In this document: positions 1 to 10,894 of the stretch, piece by piece
How the letters are laid out: each line of letters begins with the position of its first letter
How positions within the stretch are numbered: the stretch's first letter is position 1
DNA from: Selaginella moellendorffii
Lineage: Eukaryota > Streptophyta > Lycopodiopsida > Selaginellales > Selaginellaceae
Assembly: GCF_000143415.4 (NCBI RefSeq)
Contig: NW_003314298.1
Coordinates: forward strand, 727,014-791,013
Direction: 5' to 3'
DNA length: 64,000 bases
Translations under genes and position numbers: made by a program
Notes under the pieces: generated by a model
What the model was told of the DNA's origin: nothing
The model's input: the letters and a program-made list of their open reading frames with translations, nothing else
Database searches by the model: none

Positions 1-68
1 TTAAACACCAAGAATATTTTTAAAAACCCTAAAGAATATGCTTTCTTTTACTTAGGATTAGGGCTCAT

Positions 69-198
69 GTAAAATCAGGGTTCGAAAAAAACCGTAAAAT
101 CAGGGTTCGAATAAAACTGAAAACCATTATACCCGTTCGAAAAAAAGCTAAACGGGTATTAAACGTTCGATACCCGTTCGAATCCGGTTGCGTTCGAA
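69..198. repeat. Cluster of TTCGAA motifs with a short direct repeat
   Basis: An 18-bp unit (GTAAAATCAGGGTTCGAA) occurs at 69-86 and again at 94-111. TTCGAA recurs at about 136, 177 and 193, with a TTCGAT near 165, twice inside ACCCGTTCGA. The cluster lies just outside the truncated METTL13 copy. It could be the edge of a satellite or a degenerate transposon terminus; nothing decides between these. Confidence 0.5.
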
Positions 199-353
199 TG
201 TTCGGATGCAAGTATGCCAAGGATCATCGTTTAGGACTATTTGTTTGCAAAAAAAGTATAGCGATGGTACATCTGTACAGTGCGTTTCTCTAGAGAAAAC
301 TCGCGCAAAAACCCCCAGAGAGAATGAGAAAAGAGACCTTTTTCTTCTCACTG

Positions 354-2041
354 TCACTTGATCCGCTTGAGCTTCTTTAGTACGTCCTTGACGTTGGGGC
401 CTTTGTCCCACGAAGCAAACTGGCCCGCGACCTTCTTTATCAGCACTCCAGCGTTAAAAATCGCGGTGGAGTCTCTCAGATTACTCGGCTGTGGCAATCC
501 AAACACCACCCGGTTCACGTCTTCGTCGACTTGCAGGCTGTAGACTTCGCTAAAAATCTGCAAAGCAAGAACAACTTGTAAGCTCTTACTGCTACCAGAA
601 ACGAGAGTCTAGCGAGCTTACTTCACACAATCTCTGGTCTGCTTGTATGTGAGGCTCACGAGCCCGCGAAACAACGTTTATGACGAGGATTCCTTCGGGT
701 TCCAGAGCAGCTTTCGCACTGCGGAGGAATGTTTCGAGAAGGAATTCCTCTGGAGGGCAGCTTAGCCCATTACTGCAACGGAGTTTTCTGATCACTTCGA
801 CAAAGATAAACAGAAAAGACAGAACCGCACCTTGAAATCCATTCGTTGGCGTTAGTAAAGCCTCCGACTGGATGAGGTTGGGATTACGTTTAAAGAACAG
901 GCGTCAAAAGAAGGCCTTTTTTTTGTCGGATGATACAACATCCTCTACAAGCATGGTACCCGTTAATGGAGAATTGATCTGAACAAAGGAGAGAAAAGTC
1001 AATGGTTTCTGTTAGTCGATGCACGGCATTGTTACCTCCTCCAGCAGAGTCCCTTTACAAACTCCATCGTGTGGCAGCAGGAAACTGTAGATGTTCGCAA
1101 CCAAGAGTTAGAAACCTTGACAAGGAAAAGCAGGAAAGAGAAGTGAGGAACTTACGGTACTCCTGAGTCACAATCTAATGGTACAAGCTCTCTCACTAGT
1201 GGGGACAGGAGGTTCTGACCATTTGGAAAGTGGGAATATGCATAAGGTGAGTGGAAACGAATACCTGAAGTTCAGTAGCGGTCTGACAGTCAGTTTCGAG
1301 GTAAATCTGTCCGGAAAGAAGAAACACAGGTTATTTCCGAATGAATCGATGAAAGTTTTATAGTCAGCAAGCCCTACCATGATAAGCCAAGCGGCCTTGG
1401 CACTTTCGACCACTTGCCATTGTCCTTCCTCGGATGAATTGAGCAACTCGTGATCCTTGGCCTGTCGCAAAAGTATCAAGAACTTGGAGGCTTTCGAAAT
1501 GAAATCGAACATACCTTTGGCACCAAAAACACAGCGCACGCATCAGGCATGACTGCCTGTCCAATCTTGGCGTCGAGAACTATTGCTTTGAATGTTCCTC
1601 CCAGAGTGAGAACAGATCTCCGAGAGGGTTGGAGCTTTTCAAGGTCACGAAACTCTGGTCCTCTTCTTCTCAACGCATTTTCCTTCTATATCGCTGCGAT
1701 ATTTTGCGCCTGGAAACATTGGTGTTGGTCTTTTCATAAGAGAAAAACTCAGAAAAAAACTCACATGGAGATTGGAAGAAAGATCATAAGAGATCAAGGA
1801 CAGATCGCTCTTCGTCTCTTTCATGGCAGCGAATAACAGTGGCTTCAGCTTGGACGAAGCCTGAGCAATCGGCACTTGGTAGACAGCTACTTGCCAACCA
1901 TGTCGAAACGTTGATAATAGCAATCCTATAAAACACAACGTGATCTTTGAAAAACGAAACACACGGCTAATTCTTCCACATGCCGATTACATGACTTTCG
2001 GCTAAGGTGATGCAAGCATACTTTCCCAAAGGCCTTAACAC
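354..2041 (-). pseudogene. Truncated, internally deleted METTL13-like copy
   Basis: Nearly identical, in exons and introns, to the intact METTL13 gene at 4848-7930. It retains the last exon (about 354-557, ending in the same KRIK C-terminus), the penultimate exon (about 622-772), and the counterparts of exons 10 to 3 (about 835-2041). It lacks the counterpart of roughly 5335-6105, that is exons 11-15 with the second methyltransferase motif I, and it lacks exons 1-2 with the start codon and the first SAM-binding motif. Similarity stops near 2050. It therefore cannot encode either complete catalytic domain. Because introns are retained, it arose by DNA-level duplication rather than retroposition. 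Confidence 0.85.
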
Positions 2042-2492
2042 TCTTTTGACCTGTCCAAACCTTTATCATAAACAACATACTCTAATTATCTATGGACCTG
2101 GATGAGCTTTGAAGTTTTATCCCCACAGCAACCTCTCCATCAAAGTCCGGAATTGATTTTGGAATCCATTCACCAGCTGTGAGTTTAATGCTTTATTTAA
2201 CTTTGATCTAATTAACATGCTAATCTCATATATAGCCTTGAGCCTAATTTCTTATTGAATATTTTTCTTGACCATAAACCTAGTGCATAAATGTAGAGCA
2301 CAGGGATGGAGCATATAATGGACTGTTGTTTGTAGCAAATTGTCTAGGTAATGAGGACGAGTTATTTCTCTAGTTCATAAACATATCTCGTTTATTAAAT
2401 AGCAAGATTTATTCATTAGACGTGAACCATCCACCCTCTTTTCCTTAAGGAAAATCTGAAGGGCTTGGTTGAGCGAATTTCTCATTTGCCAG

Positions 2493-2499
2493 TATAAAA
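2493..2499 (+). promoter_or_regulatory. TATA box upstream of the CVNH-like gene
   Basis: TATAAAA lies about 50 bp before the ATG at 2549, a spacing that would leave a short 5' leader of roughly 25 bp. It suggests the gene was once expressed from its own promoter. Confidence 0.5.
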
Positions 2500-2548
2500 T
2501 TCCAACAGTGGGATCACAACCCACAATCTCTACAACTCGCATTCTATC

Positions 2549-3090
2549 ATGCCTTCGCAGTTTATTATCTGCTTAGTCTTTGCTCTTGTAGCGCTTGCAG
2601 GGACAAGCAACGCTGTAAGCTATTAGTTTGTTGCAAATGCCCACACTAGAACTATGACTCAATCTGGTTTTGATGCAGGCATGCAACTTTGAGGAAGCTG
2701 TGACAAGAACTCGGAGGTTATAAGCGGCACAACATTGACTGCCAATTGTTACAAGCCCAATGGCCAGCTCCAAAGGAGCAGCATCAATCTTAACGATTGC
2801 TTCAGCAACAATGGAGGCACCCTCAACTGTGGCAGCAACTTTAGTGCCTCGTGCCAGAATGTAGTAATCAACCCGTGGTTCCAGCTCCAAGTGCTGCTTC
2901 CATCAATGCGCAGTGCTATGGCAATAGCCAGTATCGTTATACCTCCAAGAGCTTTTTGCACACTTTTCTTCCGTGTCACAAACATGCTCAATCTTGCTGT
3001 TCGCAAAGTAGCGATTTACCACCTTGTTGTTCCTTCACCACCATTCTATCAACGATGCCGATCATCAGAGCATTAGCTCACAGCAGTGCC
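2549..3090 (+). pseudogene. Secreted CVNH (cyanovirin-N homology) protein gene, frameshifted
   Basis: Exon 1 (2549-2614) encodes a clean 22-residue signal peptide starting MPSQFIICLVFALVALAG, followed by a 64-bp GT..AG intron. Exon 2 opens with ACNFEE and then shifts frame near 2698-2702. In the new frame the segment reads ISGTTLTANCYKPNGQ, then SSINLNDCFSNNGGTLNC and NFSASCQNVVI, the pattern of a CVNH domain (an L-x-A-x-C strand, then a SINLN-D motif). A second frame change near 2870 leads into SINAQCYGNSQYRYTS, which resembles the start of another CVNH repeat. CVNH proteins are small secreted or cytosolic lectins known from cyanobacteria, fungi and ferns. The two frame breaks argue for a pseudogene, although a sequencing indel or an unrecognised mini-intron is possible. 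Family confidence is higher than confidence in the break. Confidence 0.6.
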
Positions 3091-3117
3091 CTTGGATCTT
3101 CTTCGAGAAAGAACGCA

Positions 3118-4123
3118 CTAACAAGAGAACCAAGCAAAGTTCACGAATCCTGGCACAGCCTTGGGCGCCTCTTCCACTGACCAGCTCTTGGAATCGACTC
3201 CAAAGTGCACAATCCGTGAGTTATCCCTGTCAAGCAGCCATATACTGTTGCTCCCATCAGTGCATACACTGCACATCACATCAAACTCCTCATCACGGCT
3301 CAAAACACTTCTCTCCCCGCCTCTCTACGACAACCAGCCCCTCGTGATCTTCCGCCTGCAACTCATTACTAACCACGAACAGCCGATCCCGATCCAGCTG
3401 AAGAAAGAACCACCTCCATTCGAACTGCAACTCGTCGGAATCAAGCTTGAGAATGCGCCAAGAATCATCCCACAAGTTGTATCTCACGAAGGCATCCGTG
3501 CAAAGCATCACCACCTCCCCGTGATCCAGTATCGGATAGAAACCATCCCCGTTGTCCATGTCCCGTGTGTCTGGGTAGTGTTTGTTCTCGCGCAAGGACC
3601 ACTCGCCCGAGACCGAGTCGTAGATGTAGAAGCCAAGCGATGACCCGAAGCTAGCGACGCAAAACTCTCGCGTCGATCGATCCCTCTCGCGGCGGTACAC
3701 CGTCAAGCGCATGTCAGGGCCGGTCTCTGGCGGCAAAGGAACTCTCACCGGGGAGGAGTTGAGATCGCTGTAGCGCCACACGAAGATGGAGGATGGCGCC
3801 CACCATTTCACAAGGCACAGCAAGCCCGCGTCGCTGCTGGCGATGGTCATGCCCTTGGGGAGCTTCTGGAAGTGGCGCCACTCGCTGCGAGGGGAGTTGT
3901 CGAGCGGCTTGACGAGGAGGGATCCAGAAAGACGAAAGAAGAGGTGAGGGATGCAGCGGTGGGAGAGAGCGTAGCCTTTGCGGAAGATGGGATCGTCAAT
4001 TGCTCGTCGCCATTCGCGGCACACGCACCTGGCCTGGCACAGATCGATCGCGGACAGCCTGAGGAAGACGAGCTCCAGCTCTGCCACGACTTCGCCGCTG
4101 GCGATCGCTCCTCCTTGCCGCAT
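3118..4123 (-). CDS. F-box / beta-propeller protein with a 3' frameshift
   Basis: The ATG at 4123 begins a 276-residue frame with an N-terminal F-box (about residues 12-50: VFLRLSAIDLCQARCVCREW), which would bind SKP1 in an SCF ubiquitin ligase. Kelch/FBA-like strands follow (for example SSDAGLLCLVKWW and SGEWSL), which would form the substrate-binding propeller. The frame stops at 3293 after EKCFEP. The next frame, starting near 3303, continues with DEEFDVMCSVCTDG and SIWLLDRDNSRIVHFGVDSK, which looks like the missing last propeller strands and ends at 3118. A one-base indel around 3297-3310 is the simplest reading. The gene is therefore either recently frameshifted or carries a sequence error. 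It converges with the broken CVNH gene. Telobox-like TTTAGGG motifs lie at about 4150-4185 upstream. Confidence 0.7.
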
Positions 4124-4225
4124 TGTGTGAGTGCCCTAGAGCGTGCCCTCTCGATTTTAGGGCTTTACAATTTTAGGGTTCTTGCATCTTTAACATTGAG
4201 GGCGCCGCTCTTTCTTCGCGGCTAG

Positions 4226-4690
4226 CTTATACGCGGATGCCACAACGATTTCTCGCGGCTTCCATGGCACGGGTCAGTGATTCGTTGTTCGCTGCCTTGT
4301 TCGACTGATGGACGCCACATCGCCTTCTTCTCTCTCTCTTTTTTTTCTCGCGCATTTAGTACTGGGGCACTGCGAAGATTCTATCGCGTGTGCTTTGCCC
4401 GTTCAGCTAATGCTACATTGCTCATCTCCTTTCGCAATGTCCTGGGATTTCTTTCATCTCTTCTCTGGACAAAGATCTCATCTCATCATGTAGGAGAGAT
4501 TCTTCATTCTTCTCGCTTTTTCGTACATCTTTTCTGGGGCTACACGCGATTTAATTTCCAGTGCGTGTCGAATGCACAGATTAAATCTTGTCGATCTCTC
4601 CTGTGGCTTTGTGAGAGATTCACGCGATGAATCTTCTCATGCAGTTGGCAGGAGAACAAAAAACCATCTTTTGTTTGATTTCGATGACAC
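4226..4690. other. Intergenic, no gene recognised
   Basis: Pyrimidine-rich sequence between the F-box promoter and the point (about 4688) where similarity to the truncated METTL13 copy begins. Open frames here match no family I know. Confidence 0.4.
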
Positions 4691-4847
4691 ACCAAGGATC
4701 ATCGTTTAGGACTCGTTGTTTGCAAAAAAAGTATAGCGATGGTACATCTGTACAGTGCGTTTCTCTAGAGAAAACTCGTGCAAAAACCCCCAGAGAGAAT
4801 GAGAAAAGATGGAAAGAAAATAAAACCAGACCTTTTTCTTCTCACTG

Positions 4848-7800
4848 TCACTTGATCCGCTTGATCTTCTTTAGTACGTCCTTGACGTTGGGGCCTTTGT
4901 CCCACGAAGCAAACTGGCCCGCGACCTTCTTTAGCAGCACTCCAGCGTTAAAAATCGCGGTGGAGTCTCTCAGGTTACTCGGCTGTGGCAATCCAAACAC
5001 CACCCGGTTCACGTCTTCGTCGACTTGCAGGCTGTAGACTTCGCTAAAAATCTGCAAAGCAAGAACAACTTCTAAGCTCTTACTGCTACCAGAAACGAGA
5101 GTCTAGCGAGCTTACTTTACACATTCTCTGGTCTGCTTGTATGTGAGGCTCACGAGCCCGCGAAACAACGTTTATGACAAGGATTCCTTCGGGTTCCAGA
5201 GCAGCTTTCGCATTGCGGAGGAATGTTTCGAGAAGGAATTCCTCGGGAGGGCAGCTTAGCCCATTACTGCAACGGAGTTATCTGATCACTTCAACAAAGA
5301 TCAACAGAAAAGAGAGAACCGAACCTTGGATCGGAGGAATCAGCGTCAATGAGTAGTATGTGCAATTTATGTCTAGTGTTCTCGCTGTTAGCTTGTTCTT
5401 CCATCTGAAATAAGAAATATTTGAGAGTTTCTTCTTTCAAGTTTGATCTTTCAACTCATACCTCTTGTTTTGCTATAGCATCGACAGCGGCTAATCCATC
5501 TCCAAGTCTCAGCTGTAAGAGAATATATTATTGGTTAAGAAGAAAAAGAAAAATTGGGGACTCTCATGCCTGCATGCGATCGTCTTCCACAAATCCAAAG
5601 TGACGCTTTGCCAAATCAGCAACAACCGGATCCAGCTCCACTACCTTAAACAAGAAAAAAACTTTTGTCATGTAACGAAAAACAAAGAGAACACTTTACC
5701 TCAATGCTGTTGAAGGGAAAATGCTTGTACAGAAACATTGGGAGCAATCCAGCACCAAGCCCAACGATCATCACACGAATCTGTACTAGTAGTTGAGGAT
5801 TAATTCTTTGTCACAAGCAGAAAATAGCTAACACTTTGATGCCATGCCTGTTCTTTGGAAGATACGCATGACTCAATCTTAGTAGCGATCAAAGATAGGC
5901 CTGCCACCATCCCTTCGTGATACGGACTGGCCAAGTAACTGTGATCTACCTTCATCTCATCCGTGGTGTCTGGAACAAACACAAGAACAAGAAAAAATAA
6001 AGTTACACTTTGATTAAAGTCAAGAAGTTTCTATACCACGTACTTTGTCTTCTCTGCGCTGCAGTTTCTTTGCCATGTTTGTTTTTCTTTTTACTACCCA
6101 CGCGTCGAAATCCATTCGTTGGCGTTAGTAAAGCCTCCGACTGGATGAGGTTGGGATTACGTTTAAAGAACAGGCGTCGAAAGAAAGCCTTTTTTTTGTC
6201 GGATGATACAACATCCTCTACAAGCATGGTACCCGTTAATGGAGAATCGATCTGAACAAAGAAGAGAAAAGTCAATGGTTTCTGTTTGTTAATCGATGCA
6301 CGGCATTGTTACCTCCTCCAGCAGAGTCCCTTTACAAACTCCATCGTGTGGCAGCAGGAAACTGCAGATGTTCGCAACCAAGAGTTAGAAACCTCGACAA
6401 GGAAAAGCGGGAAAGAGAAGTGAGGAACTTACGGTACTCCTGAGTCACAATCTAATGGTACAAGCTCTCTCACTAGCGGGGACAGGAGGTTCTGACCATT
6501 TGGAAAGTGGGAATATGCACAAGGTGAGTGGAAACGGATACCTGAAGTTCAGTAGCGGTCTGACAGTCAGTTTCGAGGTAAACCTGTCCGAAAAGAAGAA
6601 ACACAGGTTATTTCCGACAGATGAATCGATGCAAGTTTTATAGCCAGCAAGTGCTACCATGATAAGCCGAGCGGCCTTGGCACTTTCGACCACTTGCCAT
6701 TGTCCCTCCTCGGATGAATAGAGCCACTCGTGAGCCTTGGCCTGTCGCAAAAGTATAAAGATCTTGGAGGCTTTCGAAATGAAATCGAACATACCTTTGG
6801 CACCAAAAACACAGCGCACGCATCAGGCGTGACGGCCTGTCCAATCTTGGCGTCGAGAACTATTGCTTTGAATGTTCCTCCCAGAGTTAGAACAGATCTC
6901 CGAGAGGGTTGGAGCTTTTCAAAGTCACGAAACTCTGGTCCTCTTCTTCTCAACGCATTTTCCTTCTCTATCGCTGCGATATTTTGCGCCTGGAAACATT
7001 GGTGTTGGTCTTTTCATAAGAGAAAAACTCAGAAAAAAACTCACATGGAGATCGGACGAAAGATCATAAGAGATCAAGGACAGATCGCTCGTCGTCTCTT
7101 TCGTGGCAACGAATAACAGCGGCTTCAGCTTGGACGAAGCCTGAGCAATCGGCACTTGGTAGACAGCTACTTGCCAACCATGTCGAAACGTTGATAATAG
7201 CAATCCTATCAAACACAACGTGATCTTTGAAAAACGAAACACACAGGTAATTCTTCCACATACCGATTACGTGACTTTCGGCTAAGGTGATGCAAGCATA
7301 CTTTCCCAAAGGCCTTAACACTCTTTTGACCTATCCAAAAGTACTGTCACTCTCGAGAAAAGAAAGAAGAACGAAATGGAAAGGAAAAGAAAACGCACCT
7401 CTGAGAGAAAACGTTTCCCGGACGCGCTATCTTCATCCGCCTGTCCAAGCACAGCATCCAGTGCTCCTTTGTCAAGAATGAAGTCGAACGAATCATTCGA
7501 GAACTAGGAAAAGAAAAAAAAAAAGAGAGTAAAAGGCATTGCTCTCAGCTCGATCGAGAAAAGAGATGCAAGAAAATAGCTTTACCTGCATTTCCGTCAT
7601 GTCCATGACCTTCCAGAACATCATCGGCCTGTCCCTGATGTTTCTGCGCATCATCTCCATGATCACACTCCGCGAGAAATCGATGTTGGTGATATTCGTG
7701 AAGCCGTGGTCATACATGGCCGACGAGAGCTCCGAATTGCCACAGCCGGGAATCAAGACGGCCGGGAGAGGGCTGAGCTGCGGATTGAGGCCGCAATGGC

Positions 7801-7930
7801 GCTCCAGCAGCGGGAACAAATCCGACCATTGTGCGTACCATTCGAAGGGGAGGCCGTCGCGCGCCACCAAGAATTCGTCCCAGAAGCGCTGCTCCTTGAA
7901 GGAGCGATTGGGAAGAGCATTGTCGCCCAT
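4848..7930 (-). CDS. METTL13: METTL13-type eEF1A lysine and N-terminal methyltransferase
   Basis: Seventeen exons read on the minus strand: 7930-7586, 7503-7399, 7330-7264, 7205-7045, 6989-6795, 6741-6658, 6583-6542, 6491-6433, 6361-6313, 6251-6044, 5969-5848, 5780-5700, 5644-5570, 5512-5462, 5404-5325, 5266-5116, 5051-4848. They sum to 2079 bp (692 residues), close to human METTL13 (699). Two Rossmann methyltransferase domains are visible: the N-terminal one with motif I PGCGNSELSS (about residue 61) and LDKGALDAVL, the C-terminal one with VGLGAGLLPMF (about 484) followed by VVELDP and LLIDADSSDP. The middle has the family hallmarks WLYSSEEGQWQ and LIQSEALL. In animals the two domains methylate Lys55 and the N-terminus of eEF1A; the same substrate is inferred here. 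The ATG at 7930 is the first in frame. Exons 11 and 13 appear to use GC donors (GCATGG, GCATGA); for exon 11 an in-frame GT donor is also available. Confidence 0.9.
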
Positions 7931-7969
7931 TCTATTCGCCCGCGATAAACCCTAGCAAAGCTCATTTGC

Positions 7970-10890
7970 TAAAAATCATTTTGCTACATATAGTTGACCA
8001 ACTTGTAATATGGAATTTCCATTGACCAGGATTAAAAATCTGATTTAAATTAAAGAAAATATGTTCTTTATTATTTTATATTATTTATAAATCTCAAATA
8101 TTTTGATCTTAGCTTAGCCAGTTGACATATCATCACTGTGATTTCTGGGTCTGAAAATTTACTGATTTCTCAGAGCATCATGGTGGCACTTGTATTTAAC
8201 AAGCACAGCTCAAGCATCATAGTAGCATACATGTAATATGACAGCCAAGGAACATCTATTATCTGGAGGAACTAAATACCAATTTGATGAAATACATCTG
8301 TATCTGAAGGCATTGTCAAGTGTCCTAGCTCATGCTCAACTGATTGATTGTTGTGCTAAAAGCAAGTGTCAATGAAAAATGGACATCTTGTGTGAGCAAC
8401 GAAGAGATTGTCATTGTGATATGGTAATATTAATGTGTGGGGCCAGAGAATTTTCCCTCATTCTTGATATCATTTGGAGCTACTACCTACTACTGGATAA
8501 ATGGTCATGATGAATGATCATAGACCCAACAATCTTTTATATTGTTGTTAAGCCCATTAAGCTTTGTATTATATGTGTGATAATCAAATGATTCAAGTGA
8601 CATGGATAACAAAAGATGGTATTTTGTAGAGGAACTTTGAGCTCATAATTGATTCCAATATATTCAAAAGAAATATTGATCAAATCAGCATTCACTATTA
8701 ACTCATCTACTATCTTATAGTATATTTTCCCATAAGTCCAAACACAGCTTGGAGCATTGGATGCAAAGTAAATATACTTGCATTCTCGTCATATGCTCTA
8801 TTAACCATTAAAAAATTGACATGCACAAATGTATTCCTAACAAGAATCATAAAAACTTCATTGTTCTTTCAGCCCGACATAAAACATTATCATATATATT
8901 TCCCATGTAGCCTTATATCCTTTATACCACTATTAGTATTCATTCCACAGTAAGCATATTATACATGAATCTCATTCTGAAAACCCCACCTGATATTACA
9001 TAGCATGAATCTAAGTGAGATATTCCCCAATAAAATACTATATTTATATATATTTTTTATCAACCACTAAAAGTAATATACTGCTTTTTAACATATCTTG
9101 TTAGATATAAGTTTTTGGCCATCTCTTCTTTATTTATCAGATTTTTTCATACGAAAAACAGAAAGTCAAAGTTTACCACAAGAATGTGTAGCAAACTACA
9201 TGAAAAGGTTGCATTCCACTCCATTAATAGCTAACTTGTCCATTACTTAAATGTCAATGAGTGGAAAAACCTCACATTAATATCATCAACCTTGAGTATC
9301 TTCATGTTGCCTTTGTTCATTGCCTTAGTAACTTACAAGATGAAATGCTTAAATTTTATTTATGTTTGGATCAATAACAATTTTCAATTTTTAGGCACTC
9401 TAATAGGGGAGATAGAGCACGAAAGAGCCATGGTTTTCTTTCTTTATTTTTTCATTTCAATCTTCTATATATTAGAAGTTTGTATTTCTAAAGAAATATA
9501 TATGAATAAATTGTATTACTGTTAGCATTATATAGTTTTATAAATAGTACTTTCATATATAGCTTTCAGAAAGATGTTGATGTACAAAGTACACATTACT
9601 CATGCACTGGTTGTTCCAAAATTATTGCTATTGGACAAGGAACAAAAGTTTGATGATGACACTTCAATTGATGTTCTTGCAATTGATTACCATAGTAAAT
9701 AAAAAGTTCAAAAGCAATCATGAAAAATGTTAGATTTAGATAGAATGGCATGAACTCTTTAACATCCTTATGAAAACCAAGGCAAAAATGTTATTCAAAA
9801 GTTGCATCATCCCATAAAATATCAATGGCAACCATTTAAAATTCTAATGCCGGTAAATATAAATTTGGAGCCTTGGCAATTACTGCAATTACTATTGGTA
9901 GTACCCTCTTGATTAATATTACTAAATATGTTGTTGAAGTGGTTTACAAAGAGATCAAAACTTTACAAAATAGAGAACCAGGAAAGAAGCATTCCAATAA
10001 AAAAAAGATTTGATCAATCTCAAGAAGTTAAAGTGGAATATTGATCAGGCTGCATAATAATTTAAAACTTGATTTGGTTGACGAAGCTACAGAATTTAGA
10101 CCATGTGTCATCAAACTTTACTATTATACCAATCTTTAGTTAAAAAAGAAAAAGTTATTTTTGGTATTAAATAATTTACTAAAGCTAAAAATGTATATCA
10201 GAGTATCAAGAACTCGTCATTAAAAAAGGGAAGACAACAAAATTATCAATAAAATACTAAAGCAGCAAAAAAGAAAAGATAAGTTTGTGTTAAACACTTT
10301 ATCCTTAAAACCTTATTTTTATAAACTTAATAAATGTCTATAGAAGATTTTAAATTCAAATCCCATGACCAAAGATTTAAGGTTCAATTTTTACTATAGA
10401 CAGTAATGGTGAATAAATAAATATAATAAGATGACAAATACATGACATCCCTAAACCCTATTAATATGAATTCTTTGGCAAATAAATATTCTTATGTGGT
10501 GTAAAAAATGCATAATATAAACATTTACATGCAAACATTATTTTTAGTCGTATAACTCGCACACACTGTATGAATTTTTTTATATTTTACAAATTTGGTA
10601 AGTGCCACCTAGTACACCTTCCCTTTGGAGGTGTACCTCCACCTTGAATTGACAATCACAAATCACTTCACTTTTGATACAAGGAGGTACAACATGTGTT
10701 TTGTATGTTTTCTGGTTTTCTCCGCAGCTGTCCAGTAGTCAAGATATCATATCATACATCGTGTCAGTTTCTTGCTGGAGGGTTCATTATTAAGATCACT
10801 AGCAAATTTACATGTTCTTCATGATTTATGTTTAGAAAAGGTGAATTATAATAATTCAAGCTGGTGAGGTAAAACTGCTAGCGGCCAATA
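7970..10890. other. AT-rich intergenic spacer, no gene seen
   Basis: About 2.9 kb of strongly AT-rich sequence with stops in all frames. The longest open frame (9292-9525, 77 codons) is low-complexity and hydrophobic by composition. I see no transposase, reverse transcriptase, terminal repeat or RNA gene. Confidence 0.6.
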
Positions 10891-10894
10891 ATAA

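Noticed and set aside
9292-9525. 77-codon hydrophobic frame in the AT-rich spacer
   Set aside because: Composition-driven Phe/Ile/Tyr frame with no homology pattern, splice context or promoter.
7970-10890. Possible LTR or DNA transposon in the AT-rich spacer
   Set aside because: No direct or inverted terminal repeats, target-site duplication or element protein could be seen by eye.
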